A stretch of DNA of 64,000 nucleotides from Anaerotruncus massiliensis (ex Togo et al. 2026) (lineage in GTDB: Bacteria > Bacillota > Clostridia > Oscillospirales > Ruminococcaceae): the NCBI RefSeq assembly GCF_900199635.1, contig NZ_LT962687.1, positions 853,501 through 917,500 of the forward strand, in the 5' to 3' direction. Below, piece after piece: positions 49,207 to 58,377 of this stretch (position 1 is its first letter; every line of letters begins with the position of its first letter). Both the position numbers and the translations under genes were made by a program. The notes under the pieces are model-generated. The model was given only the letters and a program-made list of their open reading frames with translations. It was not told the DNA's origin and did no database searches.

Positions 49207-50328
49207 ATCCTTGGCAAGCAGCCCCTTGATCGTATTGAGGCGGTAGATGAGGGTGTTGCGGTGGATATAGAGCGCCTGGGAGGTCCGCAGCAGGTTGCAG
49301 TTGTTGTAGAGGTAGCTGCGCAGCGTGCCCACGAGGTCGGAGCCGTTCTTCCGGTCCGCCTCGAGCAGCGGCCCGAGGTTCTCCCGGGAGTACTTCCGGA
49401 TCTCCTCGGGGTTCTCGATTTCAAAGAAGAGCCGGAAGATGCCGAGCTCGGAATAGTGCAGCACCTGTTCCCGGCTGATGCCCTTAGCCATCGTGGCCAG
49501 CGCCTTTTTGGCCTCCGAGTAGCTCGTCCGGATGGGGCAGCCCTTCTGGCACACCCGCCCGAAGCCCAGGCGCAGCGGCGCGTGGGGATAGCGCTTGGAG
49601 AGCACGCCGAACGTCTCGGTGAGGCATTTGTCGAGCGCGTCGGCGTCCCGTTCGGTCTTGCCGAGCGCGAGGCAGACGACCGTGTTGAGGTACCCCATCG
49701 CCAGGACGCTGCGCCCCTCCCCCTCGCCGCACGATTTGAGGGTGTGGGAGAGGTCGCTCTTGATGGTGTCCAGGGCGGCGGCCGCCGGGTCCCCGGCCTG
49801 GATCTCCGCCACCGCGATGAAGCGGAAGGCGCGCTGGGGGATCCCGAACAGCCCGGAAAGCTCCTCGAAGGTGCGGCTGTCGTCCGCGGAAAAGAGCAGC
49901 TGCTCCAGGAACCGCTGCCCCTTCTTCGCCTGCTCCTTGCGGTACATAATGTTTTCGGAGATCTCCTGCGTCACGTCGATCAGCTTGACGTCCCAGGGCA
50001 TCTCGAAGAGCGGGAAGCAGGACGCGTCGGCCAGCTCGACCAGCGACGGGGGGATTTCGGGGATGTAGCGTTCCCCGGTGAGCATGACCATGCCGGCCAG
50101 CCCCTTGGAGACCGATTCACGCATGAGGGAGAGCAGGCTCTCCTCCCCGCAGTCGAGACCCGCGCCCGAAATGAAGATCAGCTCCCCGCCGTGCAGCCAC
50201 TGGGAGATGGTCGAGGTGGTGCAGATGAACGGCCAGGAGATCTGCCGGTAGAGCCCCTTTTCACCGGCGACCAGCCGGATCTGCCTGAAGTGCCTGAGGC
50301 CCTTGAGGTCCGCGCAGGAGATGGACAT
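49138..50328 (-). CDS. PucR family transcriptional regulator
   Basis: 396 residues from the ATG at 50,328 (AAGGAGG upstream). The layout is an N-terminal PucR domain (LRHFRQIRLVAGEKGLYRQI), a GGDEF-like middle (LRLGFGRVCQKGCPIRTSYSEAKKAL) and a C-terminal HTH_30 domain (LRTSQALYIHRNTLIYRLNTI). PucR proteins regulate purine and related nitrogen catabolism. It is flanked by and divergent from the ADP-ribosylglycohydrolase-transporter operon, so it is the likely regulator of the locus. Confidence 0.9.
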   Translation of the reverse strand: MSISCADLKGLRHFRQIRLVAGEKGLYRQISWPFICTTSTISQWLHGGELIFISGAGLDCGEESLLSLMRESVSKGLAGMVMLTGERYIPEIPPSLVELADASCFPLFEMPWDVKLIDVTQEISENIMYRKEQAKKGQRFLEQLLFSADDSRTFEELSGLFGIPQRAFRFIAVAEIQAGDPAAAALDTIKSDLSHTLKSCGEGEGRSVLAMGYLNTVVCLALGKTERDADALDKCLTETFGVLSKRYPHAPLRLGFGRVCQKGCPIRTSYSEAKKALATMAKGISREQVLHYSELGIFRLFFEIENPEEIRKYSRENLGPLLEADRKNGSDLVGTLRSYLYNNCNLLRTSQALYIHRNTLIYRLNTIKGLLAKDLDDAFVRHELFNSILAAEFIEK

Positions 50329-50467
50329 GGGGCGCCCTCCTTCCAAAACAGTGCAGGCGGCAAACGCAAAAAAACCTGATCGTACCAGCCTGAAAGTATC
50401 AGGACCATTATAATACAAGCCCTATTTTTTGACCATGTCATAATTTTACAGATAGGAGTGTTACCGC

Positions 50468-51880
50468 ATGAAACAAGCGTGGGAATGGGATTATGAAATG
50501 TTCAGCGGCGCGGTGCCGGTGAAGGACCGCACCGACCTCATCCAGTGGGACAACCTTTTGGAGGGCAAGTTCCTCGAGGAGGCGCGCCAGATGCTCGAGA
50601 GCGGCAAGGGCGCGTGGACCAAGCCCCTGCCCGAGTCGAAGGCGCCCTACTCCAAGATGCTCGGCGCGATCAGCAGCATGGCGAACATGGGCTACGACGT
50701 CACCGAGGCGGACAAACTCATCCCGCTGGCGTTCGACGCGATCCGGGAGGACCGCCTCATCGACCTGCAGGTCCTCAACGCGCGGGTGTTCAAGGCGCTC
50801 GCCGAGGCCCCCAAGATCGAGGGGCACCCCTACTGGTCCTGCGTGGTCTACGAGAGCTTTGAGCAGTACCTGCAAAACGCGCAGCTCTGCGAATATCCCG
50901 ATTACCGGCTTCCCGGCCGGGAGGAGCTCTTCGACCGGGTGCACGCGGGCTGGCTGGGCGAGATCATCGGCTCGGCGCTCGGCACGGCGGTGGAGGGCTT
51001 CAAATCCTCCCGGCTGTGGGAGGTGTTCGGGGAGATCGACGGCTACGTCAAGCCCCCCGAGACCCTCAACGACGACATCACCTTCGAGCTCGCGCTGCTC
51101 GAGGCGTTCCGTGAAAAGGGCTACGCGATCGATTCCGACGACATCGCTGACAAGTGGGTGGGGCTCATCCCCTTCGCCTACACGGCCGAGGAGGTCGCCC
51201 TGCGCCACATGCGCTCGGGCATCTATCCGCCGCAGAGCGGCTACCTCGTCAATCCCTACCGCGAGATGATCGGCGCCGCGATGCGCGCGGCCATCTGCGG
51301 CGCGCTCGCCCCCGGCAGGCCCAGGCTGGCCGCCGAGCTCGCCTGGAAGGACGGGCGGGTCTCCCACCACAACAACGGCATCCTCGCGGAGGTCTTCAAC
51401 GCGGTGCTCGTCTCGATGGCCTACGTCGAGACCGACATGCGCACCGTTCTGGAGAAGGCGATGCGCGCCATCCCGATGGACAGCGAGTTCTACACCGTGC
51501 TCGAGTTCGCCTTCGAGGCGTGCGAGAAATCGGCGACCTACCGCGAGGCGTGGGAGCTGTGCGAGGAAAAATACAAGCACTACAACTGGGTGCACTGCTA
51601 CCCGAACATGGCCTCCGAGGTGATCGCGATCTACTTCGCGGGCAACGACTACCAAAAGGCGATGAGCATCCTGATGATGTCCGGGCAGGACAACGACTGC
51701 ACCGGCGGCCCGATCGGGCACGCCTACGGCGCGATGCTCGGGACGGCGGCGCTCGACAAAAAGTTCACCGAGCCGCTCGAGGACCGGCTGGACACCTACG
51801 TGCGCACGATGGAAACCCAGAGCATCACCTCCCTTTCGGAAAAGACGACCGACGCGATCTTAAAGCACTGGCAGGAATAA
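50468..51880 (+). CDS. ADP-ribosylglycohydrolase family protein
   Basis: 470 residues. About 135 N-terminal residues come before the core. The core shows the family Mg2+ sites: DRVHAGWLGEIIGSALGTAVEG, then ETLNDDITFELALLEAF, and near the end SGQDNDCTGGPIGHAYGAML (classical form GGDTDT). Homologues hydrolyse ADP-ribosyl or other N-glycosidic bonds. With a nucleoside-type ABC transporter and a ribokinase in the same operon, the likely substrate is an imported N-riboside rather than an ADP-ribosylated protein; this is inference. It is the first gene of the operon. Ribosome binding site ATAGGAGTG. Confidence 0.85.
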   Translation: MKQAWEWDYEMFSGAVPVKDRTDLIQWDNLLEGKFLEEARQMLESGKGAWTKPLPESKAPYSKMLGAISSMANMGYDVTEADKLIPLAFDAIREDRLIDLQVLNARVFKALAEAPKIEGHPYWSCVVYESFEQYLQNAQLCEYPDYRLPGREELFDRVHAGWLGEIIGSALGTAVEGFKSSRLWEVFGEIDGYVKPPETLNDDITFELALLEAFREKGYAIDSDDIADKWVGLIPFAYTAEEVALRHMRSGIYPPQSGYLVNPYREMIGAAMRAAICGALAPGRPRLAAELAWKDGRVSHHNNGILAEVFNAVLVSMAYVETDMRTVLEKAMRAIPMDSEFYTVLEFAFEACEKSATYREAWELCEEKYKHYNWVHCYPNMASEVIAIYFAGNDYQKAMSILMMSGQDNDCTGGPIGHAYGAMLGTAALDKKFTEPLEDRLDTYVRTMETQSITSLSEKTTDAILKHWQE

Positions 51881-51942
51881 CGGACCCAGGAGGAAAGGAA
51901 GCCTCTTAACGATAAGCTAGGAAGAAAGGAAGTTATGAAAAA

Positions 51943-53016
51943 ATGAAAAGATCGATCTCTCTGCTTCTCTGCCTCGCGCTCTTAGCGGGCGTCTTCGCGG
52001 GCTGCGCGACCGCCCCCGCCCCCTCGCAGGCCAGCCAGGCCCCCGCTTCCGAAGAGGACGCCGCCCCCGCCGAGGAGCCCGCCGCACAGGCCGAAGCGAG
52101 CGTCCCGACCGGCGACAAGCCGATCGCGCTGCTCATCCCGTCCCCCGTGGGCGACCCGTTCATCGCGCTGTGCGTGAAGGGCCTTGAGAAGCTGTCCGCC
52201 GAGACCGGGGCCGAGCTCAAGATCATTGAGACGCTCGACAAGGCGGAATATGAGGATCAGGTCCGCGCGATGGCCGAGCTGGGCGCCAACCCCGTCTACT
52301 GCATGTGGGGCGACCTGTCCGAGCTGGCCGTCAAGGTGGCTCCCGAGTATCCCGACACCAAGTTCATCCTCGCGGACGTCTACATGAAGACGAACGAGCC
52401 GAACGTCAGCTCGATCTCCGTCGACCCGTACGCCTCCTCCTTCATCGCGGGCTATCTCGCGGCGAACACCACCGAGGCCAAGAAGGTGGGCTTCATCGCC
52501 CACGCGGACCGTCCCGTCAGCCGCCGGTACCGCGACGGCTTCATCGCCGGCGTGCACCACGTCGATGAGAACATCCCCGTCGAGGTCGCCTACGTCGGCA
52601 ACGACCAGGACCCCGTCAAGGGCCAGGAAGTCGCCAAGCTGATGATCCAGAATAACGGCGTCGACCTCATCTTCCAGTCCGCCTCCCGCAGCGGCCTCGG
52701 CGTCATCGCCGGCTGCGCCGACCAGGGCATCAAGTGCATCGGCAGCGACGACTACCAGGGCGACGTCGATCCGTGCGTCTTCTGGTCCGCCCTCAAGCCG
52801 TTCGACGAGGCCCTCTATGTGGAAGGCAAGAGCGTGTTCGACGGCACCTACGAGAGCGGCGACAAGGCCTACGGCCTGGCGCAGGGGCTCCCGATGTACG
52901 ATCAGCGCGACTTTGACAAGCTCCCCAAGGAGCTGCAGGACGGCGTGCTCGAGATTGTCGAGGGCATCAAGAACGGCACCATCCAGGTCACTGAGGACGA
53001 AAACGTTGTAAAATAA
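51943..53016 (+). CDS. BMP family nucleoside-type ABC transporter substrate-binding lipoprotein
   Basis: 357 residues. Signal peptide with lipobox LLAGVFAGC (Cys about 22), an Ala/Pro/Glu linker, then a periplasmic-binding-protein type 1 fold of the BmpA/PnrA family (ALLIPSPVGDPFIALCVKGL, VSSISVDPYASSFIAGYLAA, VDLIFQSASRSGLGVIAGCA). BmpA/PnrA proteins bind purine nucleosides. It sits directly upstream of the matching ATPase and two permeases. Confidence 0.9.
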   Translation: MKRSISLLLCLALLAGVFAGCATAPAPSQASQAPASEEDAAPAEEPAAQAEASVPTGDKPIALLIPSPVGDPFIALCVKGLEKLSAETGAELKIIETLDKAEYEDQVRAMAELGANPVYCMWGDLSELAVKVAPEYPDTKFILADVYMKTNEPNVSSISVDPYASSFIAGYLAANTTEAKKVGFIAHADRPVSRRYRDGFIAGVHHVDENIPVEVAYVGNDQDPVKGQEVAKLMIQNNGVDLIFQSASRSGLGVIAGCADQGIKCIGSDDYQGDVDPCVFWSALKPFDEALYVEGKSVFDGTYESGDKAYGLAQGLPMYDQRDFDKLPKELQDGVLEIVEGIKNGTIQVTEDENVVK

Positions 53017-53033
53017 CCCCCGAACGCTCCGGT

Positions 53034-53059
53034 GGGCGGCAGGAAGGCTCCTGCCGCCC
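53034..53059 (+). promoter_or_regulatory. Intercistronic hairpin after the binding-protein gene
   Basis: GGGCGGCAGG and CCTGCCGCCC form a 10-bp stem without a T-run between the lipoprotein and ATPase genes. Such hairpins often protect the upstream mRNA so that the binding protein is made in excess over the membrane subunits. Confidence 0.55.
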
Positions 53060-53108
53060 GCCGAATAATCCAACGGACGGAATGGTTCCGCTCAGGATGG
53101 AGGCAATT

Positions 53109-54635
53109 ATGGAAGACGTCATTCTGGAAGTCAAGGGGATGTGCAAATACTTCGGCTCGCTCGTCGCGAACGAGGACATCAACATGACGGTGAAGCGCGC
53201 GTCGGTGCATTCGATCATCGGCGAGAACGGCGCGGGCAAGTCGACGCTGATGAACATGATCGCGGGCATCTATAAGCCGAGCAAGGGCGAGGTGTTCGTC
53301 AACGGCAAAAAGGTCGTGTTCCGCAACCCCAACGACGCGGCGAAATGCGGGATCGGCATGGTCCACCAGGAATTCATGCTCTATCCCGAGCTTACGGTGC
53401 TGGAAAACCTCATGATGGGCTTTGAGACCACCCGTATGGGATATTTCCTGGACAGGAAAAAGGCGAGGAAGGATATCCAGGAGATCTGCGACAAGTACAA
53501 GTTTTCCATCCCGCTGGACGAAAAGGCGCAGGACCTGCCTGTTTCGCTTCTCCAGCAGGTGGAGATCGTGAAGGTCCTCTACAAGGGCGCGGACATCATC
53601 ATCCTCGACGAGCCGACCGCGGTGCTCACCCCGCAGGGGATCGAGGGCCTGTTCGATGCGATCCGCTATCTGACTGAACACGGAAAAACTGTGATCCTGA
53701 TTACCCACAAGCTCAAAGAGGTAATGGAGATCTCTGACTATATTACGGTGCTCAAAAACGGCCGCGTCACCGGCAACCTGACCCCCGCCGAGGCCAGCGA
53801 GCAGCTGCTCGCGAGCCTAATGGTCGGGCGCGAGGTGCTTTTCAACACCCAGAAGCAGGAAAAGGAGATCGGCGAGGACCTGCTGGCCGTGAAGGATTTG
53901 ACCGTCAAGAGCGACGACGGCGTCGTCAAGGTCAAGAACGTCAGCTTCTCGGTGAAAAAGGGCGAGATCGTCGGCGTCGCGGGCGTCGCGGGCTCGGGGC
54001 AGGGAGAGCTGATCGAAAGCCTCTTCGGGCTGCGCAGGCCCGAATCGGGCGAGATCCGCTACAAGGGGGAGAACATCACCCACCTCTCCCCGCGCGGCCA
54101 CCGGGTCGACCGGATCGGCTACGTCCCGCAGGACCGCCTCGGCACCGGCTGCGCCCGGGATTCGAGCATCCTGGAAAACTGCATCATGGGCTACCATGTG
54201 GCCCACAAGTTCAAAAACCCGCTGCTCGTCAACAAAAAGGAGGCCGAAGGGTTCTCCAAACAGGTCGTCGAGGACTTCTCGGTCAAGGCCGAAAGCGTCT
54301 ACACGCAGATCGGCACCCTCTCGGGCGGCAACATCCAGAAGGTGGTCGTCGGGCGGGAGTTCTGCCAGGAGAACGACCTGCTGGTCGTCGAGGACCCCAC
54401 CCGCGGCATCGACGTGGGCGCGATCGAGTTTATCTGGCAGAAGATCATCCAGATCGCGGAGGCGGGCGTCTCGGTCCTGCTCGTGAGCCACGAGCTCGGC
54501 GAGGTCATGGAGCTTTCCGACCGCATCCTCGTCATGTATAACGGCGAGATCACCGGAAACCTGCGGAATACCGACGAGCTGGACGAGCAGACGGTCGGCA
54601 TGTACATGTTGGGAGGGAAAAGGGATGAAGCTTAA
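53109..54635 (+). CDS. Nucleoside-type ABC transporter ATP-binding protein (two ABC domains)
   Basis: 508 residues. The first ABC domain has Walker A IIGENGAGKSTLMNMIAG, a degenerate signature (LPVSLLQQVEIVKVL) and Walker B DIIILDEPTAVL. The second domain has a degenerate Walker A (VAGVAGSGQGELIESLFG) with an intact signature LSGGNIQKVVVGREF. This asymmetry is normal in the sugar/nucleoside class (YufO, RbsA). ATG 53,109 follows GGATGGAGG. It overlaps the permease gene by 11 bases. Confidence 0.93.
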   Translation: MEDVILEVKGMCKYFGSLVANEDINMTVKRASVHSIIGENGAGKSTLMNMIAGIYKPSKGEVFVNGKKVVFRNPNDAAKCGIGMVHQEFMLYPELTVLENLMMGFETTRMGYFLDRKKARKDIQEICDKYKFSIPLDEKAQDLPVSLLQQVEIVKVLYKGADIIILDEPTAVLTPQGIEGLFDAIRYLTEHGKTVILITHKLKEVMEISDYITVLKNGRVTGNLTPAEASEQLLASLMVGREVLFNTQKQEKEIGEDLLAVKDLTVKSDDGVVKVKNVSFSVKKGEIVGVAGVAGSGQGELIESLFGLRRPESGEIRYKGENITHLSPRGHRVDRIGYVPQDRLGTGCARDSSILENCIMGYHVAHKFKNPLLVNKKEAEGFSKQVVEDFSVKAESVYTQIGTLSGGNIQKVVVGREFCQENDLLVVEDPTRGIDVGAIEFIWQKIIQIAEAGVSVLLVSHELGEVMELSDRILVMYNGEITGNLRNTDELDEQTVGMYMLGGKRDEA

Positions 54636-55719
54636 CCTCAGGCTTTCCACGAACGGAAAGCTCACCGTCCTCAAATATCTCGTCGCCGCGCTGCTGGTCA
54701 TGATCATCGGATCGATCATCATCCTTTCCCAGGGCAACAGCCCGGCGGAGGCGTTCAAGGCGCTCGGCGTGGGCGCGTTCGGCAGCGTCAGCGCGATCGG
54801 CACCACGATCCGCTGGGCCACCCCGAGCATCATCACCGGCATCTCCGCCGTCATCGCCTTCAAATCGGGCATCTGGAACGTGGGCATCGAGGGGCAGATG
54901 TATTTCGGCGCGTTCGTCTCGGCGGTCGTCGGCTACCAGCTGCTCATGCCCCGCGGGGTACATATCGTCGTCTGCCTGCTGGTGGCGGGGCTCAGCGGCA
55001 TGATCTTCTCCTTCATCCCCGCCATCCTCAAGCTGCTGCTCGACGTCAACGAGCTGATCAGCACCCTGATGCTCAACTACGCGGCGCTGCTCTTCACCGA
55101 GTACCTGACCTTCAAGTACATGGGCTTCGACGCGTCCGAGCTGGCCGACGCGATCGCCACCCCGGACATGCAGCCGACCGCCCGCCTGTCGGTGCTCCTG
55201 CCGCGCACGAGCGCGACGACGGCGATCTTCATCGCCATCGGCATCGCGATCCTGGTGCACCTGCTCTACAAGTACACCGTCAAGGGGTACGAGCTCAAGA
55301 TGGTCGGCGAGAACCTCAAGTTTTCCAAGTTCGGCGGCGTCAACTACAAGAGCACCTTCCTGACGATCTTCCTGCTCAGCGGGTTCATTGCGGGCATGTG
55401 CGGCGGCACCGAAATGATGGGCACGTTCGGCAAGTTCCGCCCCGGCTTCGCCACCAACCTCGGCTGGGACGGCGTCATGATCGCCTCGATCGCCAAGAAC
55501 AACCCCATCGCGGTCATCTTCATCTCGTTCATCTGGGGTGCGCTCAAGAGCGGCTCCTTCCACATGGAACGCGTCACCGAGACCAACCGGCTGGTGATTT
55601 CGGTGCTCCAGGCGCTCTTCGTGCTGCTTGTCGCGATCGACTACGAGGCGCTCTACAAGTGGTTCTGCGACCAGAAACAACTGCGCATGCTGCGCAAACA
55701 GGAAAGCGGGGTGCAGTGA
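54625..55719 (+). CDS. Nucleoside-type ABC transporter permease (YufP-like)
   Basis: 364 residues, 8-10 membrane segments, BPD_transp_2 family. RWATPSIITGISAVIAFKSG followed by IWNVGIEGQMYFGAFV is the motif of the YufP/NupP permease type. It pairs with the second permease just downstream. Confidence 0.92.
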   Translation: MKLNLRLSTNGKLTVLKYLVAALLVMIIGSIIILSQGNSPAEAFKALGVGAFGSVSAIGTTIRWATPSIITGISAVIAFKSGIWNVGIEGQMYFGAFVSAVVGYQLLMPRGVHIVVCLLVAGLSGMIFSFIPAILKLLLDVNELISTLMLNYAALLFTEYLTFKYMGFDASELADAIATPDMQPTARLSVLLPRTSATTAIFIAIGIAILVHLLYKYTVKGYELKMVGENLKFSKFGGVNYKSTFLTIFLLSGFIAGMCGGTEMMGTFGKFRPGFATNLGWDGVMIASIAKNNPIAVIFISFIWGALKSGSFHMERVTETNRLVISVLQALFVLLVAIDYEALYKWFCDQKQLRMLRKQESGVQ

Positions 55720-55720
55720 G

Positions 55721-56626
55721 ATGCTGGGAATTCTGCTGAGCACCTCCACGCTGGCGGCGACCGTCCGCCTGTCTGCGCCGCTCGCGCTGGCCACGATGGG
55801 CAGCGTCTTCGGCCACAAGGCGAAAATCTTCAACATCGGGCTGGAAAGCTACGTGCTCACGAGCGCCTTCTTTGCCACCTGGGGCAGCTACCTCTTCGAG
55901 AACGCGTTCATGGGGCTGCTCTTCGGCATGGCCAGCGGCGTCGTGATGTCCGCGATCTTCGGCACCTTCGTGCTGCACTTCAAGTCCGACCCCATCGTCG
56001 TCGGCATCGCGATGAACCTGAGCGCATGGGGGCTCACCTCGCTGCTCCTCTTCAACATCTTCCACATCCGCGGCTCGATCATGGACCCGCGCATCAAGAG
56101 CTTCGGCAGCATCGACATCCCGCTGCTGGGCAGGATCCCCTTCGTGGGCGAGCTGCTCAACAACCATAACATCCTCGTTTACGCGGCCTTCGCCGTCGTG
56201 ATCGTCTCGCAGATCGTCATGTACAAGACCCGCTTCGGCCTGCGCCTGCGGGGCGTCGGCCTCAACGAAAAGGCGATCCAGAGCGCGGGCGTCTCGGTGA
56301 CCAAGTACAAATGGGCCTCGCTGATCATCACCGGCGTGCTCGCGGGCGCGGCGGGGGCCTGCCTGCCGCTGAGCGGCATCTCGATGTTCACCGAGAACAT
56401 GTCCGCCGGCAAGGGCTTCCTCGCGGTCTCGGCCGCGCGCATCGGCAAGGGCGACCCCTTCAAGGCGTTCTTCGCCTGTCTGATTTTCGCGTTCGCGGAC
56501 GCGGTGTCGGTCGGTCTCCAGAGCTTCAACATCCCCTCGCAGCTCGTGCTGATGACCCCCTATATCGCCACCGTCGTGGTGATGTGCCTGACGAACCTCG
56601 ATCAGCTCAAGAAAAACGCCGTCTGA
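55721..56626 (+). CDS. Nucleoside-type ABC transporter permease (YufQ-like)
   Basis: 301 residues from the ATG at 55,721, which immediately follows the stop of the first permease gene. VRLSAPLALATMGSVFGHKA and IFNIGLESYVLTSAFFATWG, and the later GLRLRGVGLNEKAIQSAGVS loop, are typical of YufQ/NupQ permeases. Together with the upstream genes it completes a four-component importer. Confidence 0.92.
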   Translation: MLGILLSTSTLAATVRLSAPLALATMGSVFGHKAKIFNIGLESYVLTSAFFATWGSYLFENAFMGLLFGMASGVVMSAIFGTFVLHFKSDPIVVGIAMNLSAWGLTSLLLFNIFHIRGSIMDPRIKSFGSIDIPLLGRIPFVGELLNNHNILVYAAFAVVIVSQIVMYKTRFGLRLRGVGLNEKAIQSAGVSVTKYKWASLIITGVLAGAAGACLPLSGISMFTENMSAGKGFLAVSAARIGKGDPFKAFFACLIFAFADAVSVGLQSFNIPSQLVLMTPYIATVVVMCLTNLDQLKKNAV

Positions 56627-56648
56627 CGGCCGGAAAGGGTTGGATAGG

Positions 56649-57128
56649 ATGACCATCAAGGCGATCCCCATCGGGGAGTTCGACTTTACCCCCTACGGGA
56701 CCTACTACAATCTGAAGGAGGACGCCGAACGGGTGTCCCACACCAAGACCGACGCCTATGAGGACCACATGACCAAAGCCCCCCTCATCGACACGCTGGG
56801 GCACCTGGGCTACACGATCGGCGGGGCCGCGCCCTGCGAGGTGCGCTCGATGGAGAAGCACGCCCACACCGAGGAGGCGATCTTCTGCATGGCGGAGCCG
56901 GTCATCCTCTGCGTGGCGCTGCCGCACGGCGGCGAGCCGCCGCGCGCGGAGGACGTGCGCGCAGTGCTGCTCTCCCCCGGGGAGGCGGCCGTCATGGCGC
57001 GGGAGGTCTGGCACGACGCCTGCCGCGGGCTCGGAAAGCCCGCCGGCTACTACTACCTCGCGAAGGCGGGGGAGCGCCCCGCCGACTGGCTGCCGGTGAG
57101 CGGCGGGCCGGTCGCGCTCGAATACTGA
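56649..57128 (+). CDS. Ureidoglycolate lyase-like cupin protein
   Basis: 159 residues. A cupin-like core with SMEKHAHTEEAIFCMAEPVI and a later LSPGEAAVMAREVWHDACRG resembles the ureidoglycolate lyase (AllA) family: the HxHxxE segment followed by a strand with a conserved late His. AllA cleaves ureidoglycolate in purine degradation. Here the neighbourhood (cytosine deaminase, creatininase-family, PucR) supports a base-catabolic role. The exact reaction is uncertain. The ATG at 56,649 is chosen over a TTG at 56,640. Confidence 0.65.
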   Translation: MTIKAIPIGEFDFTPYGTYYNLKEDAERVSHTKTDAYEDHMTKAPLIDTLGHLGYTIGGAAPCEVRSMEKHAHTEEAIFCMAEPVILCVALPHGGEPPRAEDVRAVLLSPGEAAVMAREVWHDACRGLGKPAGYYYLAKAGERPADWLPVSGGPVALEY

Positions 57129-57141
57129 GGGGGGCCCCGCG

Positions 57142-58038
57142 ATGCGCGTATTGAACTTCGGCTCCCTCAACATCGACTACGTCTATTCCCTCGACCACAT
57201 CGTCGCGCCCGGTGAGACGATCACCTCCCGGGGGCTCGAGGTCTTCCCGGGCGGCAAGGGCCTCAACCAGTCGGTGGCGCTCGCGCGCGCGGGCGCCGAG
57301 GTCTGCCACGCGGGTATGGTGGGAGAGGACGGCGGCATGCTGCTCGACGTCTGCCGGGAGGCGGGCGTGGATGTGAGCCGCGTGCGCACCGCCGGAACCC
57401 GCACCGGCAACGCGATCATCCAGGTGAGCGCGAAGGGACAGAACAGCATCGTGCTCTATCCCGGCGCGAACCGCGCGATCACGCGGGAATACGCGGACGG
57501 GGTGCTCGCGGATTTCGGCCCGGGGGACCTGCTCCTGCTGCAAAATGAGGTAAATCTCGTGGACTACCTGATCGACCGCGCGCATGAGCGGGGGATGACC
57601 ATTGCGCTCAACCCCTCGCCCTTCGACGAGCGGATGCTTGCTTGCGACCTTCGGAAGGTGGATATCTTCCTCCTCAACGAGGTGGAGGGCGCGCAGATCT
57701 CCGGCAGGGAGGACCCCCTGGAAATCCTGCCGGAGATGCTCTCGCGGTTCCCCGGCTCCCGTATCGTGCTGACGCTGGGGAAGAGCGGCGTCCTCTACGG
57801 GGAGGGGGAAACGAGGCTCTCCCACGGGGTGTACGACGTGCCCGTCGTGGACACGACGGCCGCGGGGGACACCTTCACCGGCTTTTTCCTCGCGGCGGCG
57901 CTGGGAGGGGAGACGGTGGCGGAGGCGCTGCGGCTCGCGTCGGCGGCCTCCTCGCTGGCGGTATCCAAAAAGGGCGCGTCCTCCTCGATCCCGACGATCG
58001 AAGAGGTGCGCGCCGCGAGGCTCCCTCTGTCAAAATAG
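57142..58038 (+). CDS. PfkB family carbohydrate kinase (ribokinase-like)
   Basis: 298 residues. NFGSLNIDYVYSLDHIV, the sugar-binding EVFPGGKGLNQSVALARAGA and the catalytic TTAAGDTFTGFFLAAALGG with the base Asp are the ribokinase pattern. It would phosphorylate ribose or a related pentose released by the N-glycosidase of the operon. Last gene of the operon, followed by a strong terminator. Confidence 0.92.
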   Translation: MRVLNFGSLNIDYVYSLDHIVAPGETITSRGLEVFPGGKGLNQSVALARAGAEVCHAGMVGEDGGMLLDVCREAGVDVSRVRTAGTRTGNAIIQVSAKGQNSIVLYPGANRAITREYADGVLADFGPGDLLLLQNEVNLVDYLIDRAHERGMTIALNPSPFDERMLACDLRKVDIFLLNEVEGAQISGREDPLEILPEMLSRFPGSRIVLTLGKSGVLYGEGETRLSHGVYDVPVVDTTAAGDTFTGFFLAAALGGETVAEALRLASAASSLAVSKKGASSSIPTIEEVRAARLPLSK

Positions 58039-58055
58039 CCCCCGGGGGCATAAGG

Positions 58056-58095
58056 AAGGGCCGGGCGATGGGAAAAATCCCATCGCCCGGCCCTT
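58056..58095 (+). terminator. Terminator of the nucleoside-uptake operon
   Basis: AAGGGCCGGGCGATGGG paired with CCCATCGCCCGGCCCTT around AAAAAT. Confidence 0.8.
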
Positions 58096-58099
58096 ATGT

Positions 58100-58377
58100 G
58101 ATCGCCGCCTCCCGCGCCGCCGGCCCCGCCCGCGCCCGCGAAGGCCGCGGGCGCGGGATCTCTGTGCCGGTGTGGTTATAACAGGAGGGTCGGGTGTAAC
58201 AGGAGAACGGCTGGTGGATGCCCGGGAAGGCATGGTGTGGCAGAGCGGTGCATCTTTGGTTACCTCCCAAAGAAACGGGGGAACACCCCCATTGACAGGA
58301 TATGCGCGGACGGGGGGAGGGGTGCGGGGAAAAACGGAACCGGCCCCGCCGGGCCGGGACCGGTTCCGAGGGCTTTC
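58100..58377. other. Intergenic region without a recognised gene
   Basis: The region contains two GTAACAGGAG/TTATAACAGGAG pieces and small hairpins such as ATGCC/GGCAT, but no supported coding frame and no RNA family I could recognise. Bases 58,331-58,370 form the GGAACCGG/CCGGTTCC terminator of the minus-strand gene at 58,378. Confidence 0.4.

Noticed and set aside
58140-58330. SRP RNA or another structured RNA between the kinase gene and the membrane protein gene
   Set aside because: Some small hairpins and a GGGAAGG piece exist, but the conserved SRP Alu and helix 8 sequences could not be matched.
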